A DNA stretch of 64,000 bases, from contig DASXUG010000015.1 of NCBI GenBank assembly GCA_036504995.1, positions 1 to 64,000 of the forward strand. Reading direction: 5' to 3'. The position numbers were made by a program, and so were the translations under genes. The stretch is from DASXUG01 sp036504995. GTDB taxonomy: Bacteria > Pseudomonadota > Gammaproteobacteria > Burkholderiales > Methylophilaceae. Every line of letters begins with the position of its first letter. Positions within the stretch are counted from its first letter, which is position 1. The notes under the pieces were generated by a model. It had not been told where the DNA came from and ran no database searches. It saw only the letters and a program-made list of their open reading frames with translations. Below, piece after piece: positions 6,682-14,550 of this stretch.

Positions 6682-7884
6682 TTACTGGACCATATGATTA
6701 AGACTTTCTGGGCCGAATACCTCTCTATGTATCTGGTTTGGGCTTACGCCAAGCGCTAACAGCGCGTCGCGTTGGTCATCCATAAACACTTGAGGTCCAC
6801 AAATGTAAAAAACACCCTCTTTGTAGGATTCTATCTCAAGATTGTTTAGGTTCATTCTGCCTTTTATTTTATCTGTGCTTGTTTCGTCGTACTCATCCAA
6901 AAAGAATGCTAGCTTTGCATTACTTAGCAAGCTTTTGGTTTTTTGGATTTCATCAAAATACGCTATATGATTTTGGTTTCTTGCAGCATGTACAAATAAA
7001 ACTGGCCTGTTTGGATTGCTTAAAGCTAATGTATCAAATATAGATAACATTGGTGTGATGCCGACACCAGCTGAAATAAGCGCAATTGGTTTTTGGCTTA
7101 GCAGTTCAGGTGTGAAGTTACCGCAAGGATGGCTAATTTCTAATAGGCTGCCAACTCTGGCATGTTGGTGTAGCCAGTTTGACACATTACCCTTGGGCTT
7201 GTATTCATCGGCATTTTCACGTTTAACCGTAATTCTGTAAGTGCTTTCACCTGTAGCGTTTGACAAGCTATATTGTCTAATCTGTCTTAAATTTAATTCA
7301 GCCAATTGCACAGCTACGCTGATATATTGACCTGCTTTAAATTTAGGTAGAGTAGCCGCGTTTTCTGCCTGTAATATAAAGGAGGCTATATCATTGGTGT
7401 GGTGGATTTTTTCCAACACTTTTACTTTTAACCATTCATCTGGCTGCTGATTGTTTTGTTGGTAAAGCTTTACCTCTGCTGCGATTAAGGCATCGGCCAG
7501 TAGTCCATAAGCTTCCGCCCAGGCATCAATTAGCTCTGTCGTTGCTGCATCACTTAATATTTGTCTAATTGCACCCAGTAGATATTTCCCCACAATCGGG
7601 TAATGCTCGGCTTTAATACCAACTGACACATGCTTATGCACGATACGCTCTACTACAGGGGCTAAGGCAGAGCTATTTTCAATATTAGCAGCATAAGCAA
7701 ATACCGCTGCGGCAAGTGATTGTTGTTGTGAACCGTTTGCTTGATTGCCCATATTAAAGATATTTTTTAGTTCTGGATGCGCTGCAAACATATTTTGATA
7801 AAACACAGTGGTGATGGCGATCCCATGCGCTCTTAAAACAGGAACGCTGGCGTCGATATAAGGTTTAGATTTTGCAGATAACAT
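6682..7884 (-). CDS. hmp: Flavohemoprotein, nitric oxide dioxygenase
   Basis: Converts NO and O2 to nitrate using NAD(P)H, detoxifying nitric oxide in the cytoplasm. It has ~400 residues from the start at 7884, which has AGGAG 5 nt upstream; the reading from 7920 would begin inside the NsrR operator. The domains are globin (~1-140, proximal His in HKHVSVGIKAEHY), FAD-binding (~150-255, RQYSLS) and NAD-binding (~265-395, ISAGVGITPM), ending in HREVFGPE. The nsrR gene lies upstream on the same strand and a perfect NsrR-type dyad precedes the start, so induction by NO through NsrR is expected. Confidence 0.97.
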   Translation of the reverse strand: MLSAKSKPYIDASVPVLRAHGIAITTVFYQNMFAAHPELKNIFNMGNQANGSQQQSLAAAVFAYAANIENSSALAPVVERIVHKHVSVGIKAEHYPIVGKYLLGAIRQILSDAATTELIDAWAEAYGLLADALIAAEVKLYQQNNQQPDEWLKVKVLEKIHHTNDIASFILQAENAATLPKFKAGQYISVAVQLAELNLRQIRQYSLSNATGESTYRITVKRENADEYKPKGNVSNWLHQHARVGSLLEISHPCGNFTPELLSQKPIALISAGVGITPMLSIFDTLALSNPNRPVLFVHAARNQNHIAYFDEIQKTKSLLSNAKLAFFLDEYDETSTDKIKGRMNLNNLEIESYKEGVFYICGPQVFMDDQRDALLALGVSPNQIHREVFGPESLNHMVQ

Positions 7885-7899
7885 CATGACTCCTATTAA

Positions 7900-7918
7900 G
7901 TTGCATATTATATGCAAC
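7900..7918 (-). promoter_or_regulatory. NsrR-type operator upstream of hmp
   Basis: GTTGCATA (7900-7907), spacer TTA, TATGCAAC (7911-7918): a perfect dyad matching the core of the known NsrR box (TGCAT...ATGCA). It sits immediately upstream of the hmp ribosome binding site. Confidence 0.85.
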
Positions 7919-7987
7919 ATTTAACTTCAAAAAAACACTCGTCAGAGTGGTGGTTGGGATATAAGCTAAAGTACTAAAGCAACAAAT

Positions 7988-8434
7988 TTACAAGGCAAGC
8001 GTATAGCGTTGATGTAGCTGTATGACTGCGTTTTGGGTCGTTTTATTCATAATCGTTTGTAATGTATATTTGTTCATTTCTTGGTAAAAAACATTTAAAC
8101 CATGATCTAAAATTTGTTTTAAGTTGCATCGCCCCGCTAAAACGCAGGGTGGCTCATCGCAGTTAATGAGCGAGGTTTTATTTTCAAGCTCAATTAAAAT
8201 ATCGCCTAACTTGAGTTCACTCGCTTGCCTAGCAAGCTTAAGTCCGCCATTTCTCCCGCGTGATGTAATGACCCAGTTTAATTTGTTTAGCCTTGTCACC
8301 ACTTTAATTAAGTGATTTCTTGGAACATCGAATTGTTGAGCGATTTCATTAATCGTTACAATCGACCCATGAGCATCGTGGGTCAGGTACATTAGTACCC
8401 TTAAACTAAGGTCTGTAAATTTTGTAATTTGCAT
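7988..8434 (-). CDS. nsrR: NO-sensing Rrf2-family repressor NsrR
   Basis: This [2Fe-2S]/[4Fe-4S] repressor is inactivated by nitric oxide. It has ~148 residues from the ATG at 8434 (MQITKFTDLSLRVLMYL), the canonical Rrf2 N-terminus; the longer reading from 8476 runs into the operator. Helix-turn-helix VPRNHLIKVVTRLNKLNW is followed by SRGRNGGLKLAR. The cluster ligands are the three Cys in NCDEPPCVLAGRC, with the spacing C-x4-C-x5-C seen in Escherichia coli NsrR. It lies upstream of hmp, and its own operator (8453-8477) indicates autoregulation. Confidence 0.95.
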   Translation of the reverse strand: MQITKFTDLSLRVLMYLTHDAHGSIVTINEIAQQFDVPRNHLIKVVTRLNKLNWVITSRGRNGGLKLARQASELKLGDILIELENKTSLINCDEPPCVLAGRCNLKQILDHGLNVFYQEMNKYTLQTIMNKTTQNAVIQLHQRYTLAL

Positions 8435-8452
8435 GATTAATCGGATTCTATA

Positions 8453-8477
8453 TATGTTGCATATTAAATGCAACATA
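8453..8477 (-). promoter_or_regulatory. NsrR-type operator upstream of nsrR
   Basis: TATGTTGCAT (8453-8462) and ATGCAACATA (8468-8477) are perfect 10-bp arms with spacer ATTAA. The core is nearly the same as the dyad before hmp, so both genes should respond together to NO. Confidence 0.85.
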
Positions 8478-8570
8478 TAAAATAAGCCATCTTATATAGA
8501 TACACTAATCCTCACTATTTAGTTGTTTATTAATAGGTCAAAAAAAGAGGTAAATTGAACTTTATTTTTC

Positions 8571-8595
8571 TAGCACTCTCGAAGAGGGAGTGCTA
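8571..8595 (+). promoter_or_regulatory. CIRCE element (HrcA operator) upstream of rpoH
   Basis: TAGCACTC (8571-8578), nine bases, GAGTGCTA (8588-8595) matches the CIRCE consensus TTAGCACTC-N9-GAGTGCTAA except for the outermost left base. It ends 48 bp before the rpoH start and overlaps a possible -10 (TAAAAT, 8594-8599). HrcA repression of the heat-shock sigma factor itself is inferred; hrcA is not in the window. Confidence 0.92.
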
Positions 8596-8643
8596 AAATA
8601 ATTTTACTTAACCAGTTTTAATGAACATAAATGGATTAAATCT

Positions 8644-9504
8644 ATGAACAGTGCATTAACATTACCAGCGATTACCTCAGTTGACAGCTTTAATCATTAC
8701 ATGCGGTCGATTCGTGCGTTTAATTTATTAAGCGCGGAGGAGGAGTACGAGTTGGGTACTCGCCTTAAAAACGATAATGATTTGGAAGCGGCTAAAAAGC
8801 TAATCGTTTCACATTTGCGCCTAGTGGTGAGCATTGCGCGTGGCTACTCAGGCTATGGATTGCCACAAGCGGATTTGGTGCAAGAGGGTAATATTGGGTT
8901 GATGAAGGCTGTTAAGCGCTTTGATCCAGAGCGCGGTGTACGCTTGGTTTCATTTGCAATGCATTGGATTAAGGCTGAGATTCACGAATATATCGTAAAA
9001 AACTGGCGCTTGGTCAAGATCGCGACAACCAAAGCGCAGCGTAAGTTATTTTTTAATCTACGCAGCATGAAACAAGGTGCGGGCAGTTTGCAGCCTGATG
9101 AAGTGGCACATATTGCTAGTGAGTTAAATGTTAAGCCTGAAGAAGTGCTTGAGATGGAGTCTCGTATTGGTGGACATGAGATTTCTCTTGAGGGTAGCAA
9201 TGACGATGATGCTGAAGAGAGCTTTAGCCCAATTGCTTATTTGCAAGATCAACGCCCTGAGCCTTCTACATTTTTGGCTGAGCAAGAAAGTGAACATTTG
9301 CAAGCAACGGGTTTAGCCCATGCTTTGGAAAGCCTAGATGAGCGTAGCCGCCGTATTGTACAGGCGCGTTGGTTGCAAGAAAAAGATAGTGCTACTTTGC
9401 ATGATTTGGCGGCTGAGTTTGGTGTGTCTGCTGAGCGTATCCGTCAGATTGAACAAAAAGCGATGGAAAAGATGAAGCTAGCGATGATTGAGTGTAAAGC
9501 TTAA
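8644..9504 (+). CDS. rpoH: RNA polymerase sigma-32 (heat shock sigma factor)
   Basis: Directs transcription of chaperone and protease genes after heat shock. The 286 residues are typical. Region 2 (HLRLVVSIARGYSGYGLPQADLVQEG, ~58-85), the sigma-32 'RpoH box' QRKLFFNLR (~133-141) and the region 4 helix-turn-helix (LAAEFGVSAERIRQIEQKAMEKM, ~255-277) are all present. The gene is monocistronic, with a CIRCE element before it and an intrinsic terminator after it, so a sigma-32 gene is placed under HrcA control. Confidence 0.97.
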   Translation: MNSALTLPAITSVDSFNHYMRSIRAFNLLSAEEEYELGTRLKNDNDLEAAKKLIVSHLRLVVSIARGYSGYGLPQADLVQEGNIGLMKAVKRFDPERGVRLVSFAMHWIKAEIHEYIVKNWRLVKIATTKAQRKLFFNLRSMKQGAGSLQPDEVAHIASELNVKPEEVLEMESRIGGHEISLEGSNDDDAEESFSPIAYLQDQRPEPSTFLAEQESEHLQATGLAHALESLDERSRRIVQARWLQEKDSATLHDLAAEFGVSAERIRQIEQKAMEKMKLAMIECKA

Positions 9505-9530
9505 ATGATTGATAGTTGAATAATGATAGT

Positions 9531-9558
9531 AAAAAAGGCTGCAATTGCAGCCTTTTTT
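9531..9558. terminator. Bidirectional intrinsic terminator (rpoH / slyD)
   Basis: GGCTGCAATTGCAGCC (9537-9552) is fully self-complementary, with an A-run before it and a T-run after it, so it can end both rpoH and the convergent slyD transcript. Confidence 0.92.
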
Positions 9559-9587
9559 ATTTTGCATGACTAAATGCCAACCGATGT

Positions 9588-10067
9588 TTAGTGGTGATGA
9601 CCACCCTCACCATGCACATGTGAGTGTGCCACTTCTTCTTGACTGGCAACGCGCACGCCTGTTACCTTGGCTTTAAATAATACACGCTCCCCAGCCCATG
9701 GGTGATTACCATCTACTACCACTTTGCCATCTTCAATATTGGTGATGGTGTATAAAATTACTTCACCTGTTTCATCTTCACCTTCAAACTGCATACCCAC
9801 TTTTAAGTCTTTGCTTGGGAAGGCTGCTTGAGGTTCGATTTGTACCAACTCTTCATCGTAGTCGCCAAAAGCATCCGCTGGCTCTAGCGTCACTTCAATG
9901 CTATCACCTACCGATTTGCCGTGAAACTCTTCCTCAACACGTGGGAAAATATTGTCATATCCGCCGTGCAAGTAGCTCACAGGCTGTGGGCTTGATTCAA
10001 GTACATTGCCTTCAGAATCGAGCAGTTCGTAGGTCATAGAGACCACAGTGTTCATGGTAATTTGCAT
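9588..10067 (-). CDS. slyD: SlyD/FkpB-type FKBP peptidyl-prolyl cis-trans isomerase
   Basis: Folding helper that isomerises Xaa-Pro bonds; SlyD proteins also bind nickel through a His-rich tail. The 159 residues include the FKBP part (VSMTYELLDSEGNVLES, then YLHGGYDNIFPRVEEEFHGKSVGD), the inserted IF chaperone domain (~70-125), GNHPWAGERVLFKAKVTGV at the end of the FKBP fold, and a short His-rich tail (HSHVHGEGGHHH). The tail is much shorter than in E. coli. It lies 27 bp downstream of bcp on the same strand, probably as an operon. Confidence 0.95.
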   Translation of the reverse strand: MQITMNTVVSMTYELLDSEGNVLESSPQPVSYLHGGYDNIFPRVEEEFHGKSVGDSIEVTLEPADAFGDYDEELVQIEPQAAFPSKDLKVGMQFEGEDETGEVILYTITNIEDGKVVVDGNHPWAGERVLFKAKVTGVRVASQEEVAHSHVHGEGGHHH

Positions 10068-10094
10068 TTCTATATTCTTTCAGTTGAGGTTTAA

Positions 10095-10559
10095 TTATCT
10101 GCAGCTTTTGATGAGCTGCAAAATTTCTTGCGCATGGCCTTTGGCGACAACGCCATATTGCACATGCTGTAGCATGCCTTTTTCATCAATGATAAAGGTT
10201 GAGCGCACGATGCCCATTTTTTTGACACCATCTTTCTCTTTTTGCTGCCATACATCATATAAGTCACATATTTTGCCTTCTTCATCGGAAAGCAGTGTGA
10301 TGGCAAGGCCATGTTTGTCGCGGAACGCTGCGTGGCTCATACAGTCGTCTTTACTTACACCTAAAATCACGGTATTTTGTTTGGCAAATTCTTCGTCTAA
10401 ATCGCTAAACTCGATTGCCTCCATTGTGCAACCTGGGGTATCGTCTTTAGGGTAAAAATATAATACGACTTTTTTCCCCAGAAAGTCTGATAAATCGAAG
10501 GTTTCCATATCAGCATCTGGAAGGGTAAAGTCTGGGGCAGGTAAGCCTGATTGCAACAT
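10095..10559 (-). CDS. bcp: Thioredoxin-dependent peroxiredoxin (BCP/PrxQ type)
   Basis: Reduces hydrogen peroxide and organic hydroperoxides in the cytoplasm. The 154-residue protein has PDFTLPDADMETFDLSDF at the N-terminus and PKDDTPGCTMEAIEFSD with the peroxidatic Cys (~45). The usual resolving Cys five residues later is replaced (C-TMEA-I), so this is probably a 1-Cys variant or uses the other Cys seen downstream (KDDCMSHAAF). RSTFIIDEKGMLQHV is the family's C-terminal strand. It is transcribed with slyD and divergently from the hydroxylase gene at 10637. Confidence 0.95.
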   Translation of the reverse strand: MLQSGLPAPDFTLPDADMETFDLSDFLGKKVVLYFYPKDDTPGCTMEAIEFSDLDEEFAKQNTVILGVSKDDCMSHAAFRDKHGLAITLLSDEEGKICDLYDVWQQKEKDGVKKMGIVRSTFIIDEKGMLQHVQYGVVAKGHAQEILQLIKSCR

Positions 10560-10636
10560 AAATTCATAAGCCGTGATAAGGTAGTTAAATTCTACCTCAA
10601 TTATTCTTAATTAAAGTAGTGGGAGAGTGAGTAACA

Positions 10637-11824
10637 ATGAAAAAAATTCACAAAGTATCTAAAAAAGCTGAATCTCCACTGACTTTATTAGGCGGCATCA
10701 GTGCGGCTGAGTTTCTAGCAAAATATTGGCACAAAAAACCATTGCTGATTCGAGGGGCGATTGCCGATTTTAACGGCTTGCTTAGTCCGGAAGAGTTAGC
10801 AGGTTTTGCTTGTGAGGAGGATGTGCAATCAAGAGTCGTTAGCTTTAGTAAAGGTAAGTGGCAATTAACTGATGGCCCGTTTGATGAAAAATACTTTCAA
10901 AAGTTGCCGCGTAAAGACTGGTCCTTGCTGGTACAAACGCTTAACCATCATTTGCCCGAAGCTGCAGCATTGTTGCAGCAGTTTAACTTTATTCCACATG
11001 CGCGTCTGGATGACTTAATGGTGAGCTATGCACCAGATGGTGGCGGTGTCGGGCCGCACTTTGATTCATATGATGTGTTTTTATTACAGGGCCTAGGTCA
11101 GAGGTTATGGCGCATCAGCGAGCAATGGGATTTATCATTACTTGAAGATGCGCCTCTGCGTATTTTGAAAAACTTCACCACCGAGCATGAGTGGGTGTTA
11201 AACCCTGGCGATATGCTCTATCTGCCCCCACATATTGCGCATTGGGGGATTGCGGTGGGTGATTGTATGACCTATTCCATAGGATTTCGGGCGCCCTCTA
11301 CACAAGAGCTGGCTTCTGAGTTCTTAAACTTTTTGCAAGATCGTTGTCAGTTACAGGGTCGTTATGCTGACCCACAGCTTAAAATGCAAAAGCATCCCGC
11401 TAAAATTAGTGAGGCTATGGTGGATCAAGTCGAAGCGATGCTCAGCAAGCTTGAGTGGGATAAGCCAACTGTGGCGGAGTTTTTGGGGCAATATTTAACC
11501 GAACCTAAAACACATGTTGTCTTTATTCCACCACGTACCCTAGGTTTAGCTGCCTTTACTAAGCAGGCACTGGTAAAGGGTGTAGCGCTAGACCTTAAGA
11601 GTCAGATGTTATTTCACAATCATGACTTTTACTTAAATGGCGAGCAGGTGGTTGTGAGTAAGTCTCTCTCTGTATTAATGCGCAAGCTTGCAGATATACG
11701 AGAACTGTCGTCGGAGCAATTAGCTGAGACGCAAACCGATAATGCAGTTTATGCTGAGTTGATGCCGCTGTTACATAGCTGGTATCAGGCAGGTTATCTT
11801 GTGTTTATGCCTAAGCTAAAATAG
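10637..11824 (+). CDS. roxA: Ribosomal protein L16 arginine hydroxylase (YcfD/RoxA, JmjC cupin)
   Basis: This Fe(II)/2-oxoglutarate oxygenase of the YcfD family hydroxylates an Arg of ribosomal protein L16. Its 395 residues agree with the family (~375-400). The JmjC-type cupin shows WHKKPLLIRGAI (~32-43), the iron ligands in GPHFDSYDVFLLQG (H-x-D, ~139-152) and the distal His in LPPHIAHWG (~197-205). The C-terminal half is the dimerisation plus winged-helix domain. It is followed at 17 bp by a DUF7931-like gene and then a secretin-like gene, all on the same strand. Confidence 0.93.
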   Translation: MKKIHKVSKKAESPLTLLGGISAAEFLAKYWHKKPLLIRGAIADFNGLLSPEELAGFACEEDVQSRVVSFSKGKWQLTDGPFDEKYFQKLPRKDWSLLVQTLNHHLPEAAALLQQFNFIPHARLDDLMVSYAPDGGGVGPHFDSYDVFLLQGLGQRLWRISEQWDLSLLEDAPLRILKNFTTEHEWVLNPGDMLYLPPHIAHWGIAVGDCMTYSIGFRAPSTQELASEFLNFLQDRCQLQGRYADPQLKMQKHPAKISEAMVDQVEAMLSKLEWDKPTVAEFLGQYLTEPKTHVVFIPPRTLGLAAFTKQALVKGVALDLKSQMLFHNHDFYLNGEQVVVSKSLSVLMRKLADIRELSSEQLAETQTDNAVYAELMPLLHSWYQAGYLVFMPKLK

Positions 11825-11841
11825 CGGCTACACTAGGTGGG

Positions 11842-12330
11842 ATGCCGATGACAGACTTAGCCCCCGATCAAATACTTACAGGCATTCGCGCCTATGAGCA
11901 GGCTTTGGACTTGGTGATTCAAGGCGCGCAAAAAACCTTAAGTATATTTGATGAGAATTTATCACAGGGCGCTTATGCAAGCATGGCGCGTGCGGAAGTG
12001 TTGCGAAGTTTCTTGGCAAATCAGGGGCAGTTAACTTTGGTTTTGCATGACTCAACATTTTTTCTAAATTATTGCCCACGGTTAATTAGCCTTATGCAGA
12101 CTTATCATCACGCGATACAAGTCTATGTGACGCCCGACTATATGAGGCATGTGAAAGACGTGTTTGTGATAGCGGATGCAACTTCTTATGTTCGGCGCTT
12201 TCATATAGAGCATGCTCGCTTCAAGTTCTCATTAGATGATAAAGCAGCGGTGAGCGGATTAAAAATGCGATTTGATGAGTTGTTGGCAAGTACAGCGCAC
12301 TCTGTTTCAATTTCTGCATTGGGTTTGTGA
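11842..12330 (+). CDS. DUF7931-like protein of unknown function
   Basis: The 160-162-residue soluble protein starts at the first ATG or at 11848, where AGGTGGG is well spaced. It has the shape of the PLD-like family often found beside YcfD: AYEQALDLVIQGAQKTLSIFDENL, VLRSFLANQGQLTLVLHDSTFF, and a C-terminal VKDVFVIADATSYVRRFHIE. No HKD catalytic motif is present, so phospholipase-type activity is not supported. The stop codon overlaps the start of the next gene (TGATG), showing translational coupling. Confidence 0.7.
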   Translation: MPMTDLAPDQILTGIRAYEQALDLVIQGAQKTLSIFDENLSQGAYASMARAEVLRSFLANQGQLTLVLHDSTFFLNYCPRLISLMQTYHHAIQVYVTPDYMRHVKDVFVIADATSYVRRFHIEHARFKFSLDDKAAVSGLKMRFDELLASTAHSVSISALGL

Positions 12331-13187
12331 TGATTAAAAAATATTGGGTGTTAGCAGTGTTTTTTCTGGCAGTAGTGCAGCATGCGGTGGCGTGGGCAGA
12401 AACGGAGTTGAAGATTATCACCCTGCAACATCGTTTTCCTCAAGAGATATTGCCGTCAGTGCAAGCGCTAGTAGGGGCTGATGGTAGCGTCAGCACAACG
12501 CAAAACTTTCTAATCGTGCGTGCAAGCACTGAAAATATGAAGCAAATCGAACAGTTAGTTGCTGGTTTAGATACCGAGCAAAAGAATATTCGCATTACCG
12601 TCAGCCATGATAGTCAAGTGATCAGCAGGCAGCGTGGAGTAGGGGTGTCTGGCAGTTTGCAGACAGGTGATGTGCAATTGCAAAAACAGAATCAGGGACA
12701 GCTAGTGAGGCCATCATCACGCCAGTATCAACCGCAAGGCGTGGAAATTGACATCAGTCAGAGTGAGCTTGCATCTAGTCAATCTGGGCAAGAGTTTGTT
12801 ACTGTTTTAGATGGGCAGCGCGCATTTATCCGTGTTGGGCAATCTGTACCTTATACTCAGCAGTGGGTTAATTTCTCACAGCGCTATCCTAAGGCTTACT
12901 CCAGTATCAGTACCACTCAATTTCGTGATATTACGACTGGGTTCGCGGTACGCCCTCGCTATATTGGGCAGCAAGTGGAAGTGGAAATTACCCCAAGAAT
13001 TGCTAGCCTCAATGCTGGTGGTTATATTGATTTTGAAGAGTTGTCGACTGTTGTCAGGGTTGTGCCTGGAACATGGTTAGATATTGGTGGTGTTATGCAG
13101 TCAAAAGATGACGTCAGTCGAGCAATTTTGAGTGGATATCAAGATAGCGATCAACGGCACAACAGTCTTTTGATTATGGTTGAGTAG
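12330..13187 (+). CDS. Secretin-like periplasmic protein (NolW-type N domain)
   Basis: The 285-residue protein has a signal peptide (KKYWVLAVFFLAVVQHAVAWA). Residues ~27-90 (IITLQHRFPQEILPSVQALVG, ASTENMKQIEQLVAGLD) form a secretin N1/NolW domain. The rest (VLDGQRAFIRVGQSVPY, ITTGFAVRPRYIGQQVEVEITPRI, WLDIGGVMQS) resembles the first strands of a secretin domain but stops well short of a full channel of 450 residues or more. It is therefore not a complete outer-membrane gate; it may be a secretin-related accessory or scaffolding protein. Start at ATG 12330 overlapping the previous stop (GTG at 12327 possible). No other secretion genes are nearby. Confidence 0.78.
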   Translation: MIKKYWVLAVFFLAVVQHAVAWAETELKIITLQHRFPQEILPSVQALVGADGSVSTTQNFLIVRASTENMKQIEQLVAGLDTEQKNIRITVSHDSQVISRQRGVGVSGSLQTGDVQLQKQNQGQLVRPSSRQYQPQGVEIDISQSELASSQSGQEFVTVLDGQRAFIRVGQSVPYTQQWVNFSQRYPKAYSSISTTQFRDITTGFAVRPRYIGQQVEVEITPRIASLNAGGYIDFEELSTVVRVVPGTWLDIGGVMQSKDDVSRAILSGYQDSDQRHNSLLIMVE

Positions 13188-13260
13188 TAAAACCCACTAA
13201 AAAATGTGGTAATAAGGTTATTTCTTAAGAAAATCTCTTAAACATTGATGAAAATGGTGG

Positions 13261-13321
13261 TTTTTTTTTTTGAAACTGGTAAAATTTTTGTCACTCGGTT
13301 AACTTCTTTAAGAGTTAACCG
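13261..13321 (+). promoter_or_regulatory. T11 tract and inverted repeat before lipoprotein gene
   Basis: Eleven consecutive T (13261-13271) are followed by the perfect dyad CGGTTAACT (13296-13304) / AGTTAACCG (13313-13321) with an 8-bp loop, 41 bp before the lipoprotein start. It could be an operator or a 5' UTR hairpin. The T-tract has no preceding strong stem, so it is not a clear terminator of the upstream gene. Confidence 0.4.
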
Positions 13322-13362
13322 TAACTGGTTTAATTTTATATAACGTTAAGGGAAACAAAAAA

Positions 13363-13602
13363 ATGACACGTTCTGCTCTGCTTGCTGCTTTGCTCGCTAT
13401 CGCTTTAACTGCTTGTGGTCAAAAAGAAGAGGCTGCTCCAGCTCCAGCTGAAGCTCCTGCTGCTGAAGCTCCTGCTGCTGCTCCAGCTGAAGCTGCTCCT
13501 GCTGCTGACGCTGCTGCTCCTGCAGAAGCTGCTCCTGCTGCTGACGCTGCTGCTCCAGCTGCTGAAGCTCCAGCTGCTGCTCCAGCTGAAGAAAAGAAAT
13601 AA
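13363..13602 (+). CDS. Small Ala/Pro/Glu-rich lipoprotein
   Basis: The 79-residue protein has a lipoprotein signal (MTRSALLAALLAIALTAC, lipobox LTAC), so ~62 residues remain after lipidation. The mature part is almost only Ala, Pro, Glu and Asp, with a 12-residue unit (AAPAADAAAPAE) in tandem, also repeated at DNA level (36-bp period of GCTGCT-rich sequence). It is predicted to be an extended, disordered, acidic spacer anchored to a membrane facing the periplasm. The function is unknown. A strong terminator follows, so it is a single-gene unit and probably well expressed. Confidence 0.8.
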   Translation: MTRSALLAALLAIALTACGQKEEAAPAPAEAPAAEAPAAAPAEAAPAADAAAPAEAAPAADAAAPAAEAPAAAPAEEKK

Positions 13603-13635
13603 GTTTAAACTAGCATTTAGTAGTTAAAACTGAAC

Positions 13636-13662
13636 AAAAAGCCAGCGTAATGCTGGCTTTTT
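13636..13662. terminator. Intrinsic terminator after lipoprotein gene
   Basis: GCCAGC (13641-13646) and GCTGGC (13652-13657) are extended by A5 and T5 on the two sides, with loop GTAAT. It works in both directions, ending also the convergent transcript of the MBL-fold hydrolase. Confidence 0.9.
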
Positions 13663-13728
13663 GTTTTTCTAGTATTGTACGGCTCTCTTGACCCGAGTTA
13701 AGCTGTGGTTAGCCTTGGTGGAACAGTC

Positions 13729-14502
13729 CTATTGTATTGAGCGCCAGTTAAAGCCCTTAGTTTGGCAGGCAATGCCAATCCATTCTTGCTCACAATTAAG
13801 TGTTGCGCTCAGTGCTTGCTTTACAATGTCTGGATGATTGTTCTTTTCACTCAGATGGGCTGCGATCAGGTGTTGAAGTTTGCGGTTATCTAATTTTGCG
13901 AGCAAGGCTGCCGAAGTGTTGTTATCTAAATGACCAAGTCGACTGCTGACACGGTTTTTGAGCGACCATGTATAGGGCCCCCTCATTAGCATATCTAAAT
14001 CATGGTTGCACTCCAGCACTAATGCATCACAAGCGGTGAGCATGTACTCAATGTGCGGGGTGCTAATGCCAGTATCCGTTAGTACACCCAGTTTGTAGGC
14101 GCCATCCTCAAAAGTAAATTGCACGGGCTCACGCGCATCGTGCGGCACTGCGTAGGGGTGGACATTTAAGTCTTGTATGCTAAAGCTTTGGTGGCTATCA
14201 ATGATGTGTAGCTGGATGTTATGACCAGCTGGCAGAAAGCGCTCGAGCATCTTGAGTGTGCCATGTGTGAGCCAAACTGGAATATTGTATTTGCGGGCTA
14301 GTTTGAATACGCCGCCAGCATGGTCTTCATGCTCGTGAGTGACTAAAATCCCCGTAAGTTGCTCAGGATTTAGCGTTAACTTTGCTAAACGCTCGACTGC
14401 GTCTTTTAGGCCAAAACCACAGTCGACTAATAGTCGAGTGTTATTTTTTTCAACGATTAAACCATTGCCTGCACTGCCACTACCGATGGAAGCAAAACGC
14501 AT
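13729..14502 (-). CDS. MBL-fold metallo-hydrolase (YycJ/WalJ-like)
   Basis: The 257-residue cytoplasmic protein begins MRFASIGSGSAGN, the signature start of the YycJ subgroup. The zinc-binding motif THEHEDHAGG (~54-63) is intact, followed by PHDAREP, LTDTGIS and HLDNNTSAALLAKL. Members are thought to act on nucleic acids or phosphodiesters, but the substrate is not established. It lies 48 bp after bamC on the same strand and may be in one unit with dapA-bamC. Confidence 0.9.
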   Translation of the reverse strand: MRFASIGSGSAGNGLIVEKNNTRLLVDCGFGLKDAVERLAKLTLNPEQLTGILVTHEHEDHAGGVFKLARKYNIPVWLTHGTLKMLERFLPAGHNIQLHIIDSHQSFSIQDLNVHPYAVPHDAREPVQFTFEDGAYKLGVLTDTGISTPHIEYMLTACDALVLECNHDLDMLMRGPYTWSLKNRVSSRLGHLDNNTSAALLAKLDNRKLQHLIAAHLSEKNNHPDIVKQALSATLNCEQEWIGIACQTKGFNWRSIQ

Positions 14503-14550
14503 TATGCTGGTAGAGGGCTATCGTGCTGACAATGGTCTGTGGCGCTCAAT

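Noticed and set aside
13261..13271. T11 tract as a phase-variation switch
   Set aside because: It is in an intergenic position with no evidence that spacing sets promoter strength; kept only as a noted element.
13415..13627. Leu/Gln-rich frame inside the lipoprotein gene
   Set aside because: It is the +1 shadow of the GCT-rich repeats; the lipoprotein frame has a clear signal and lipobox.
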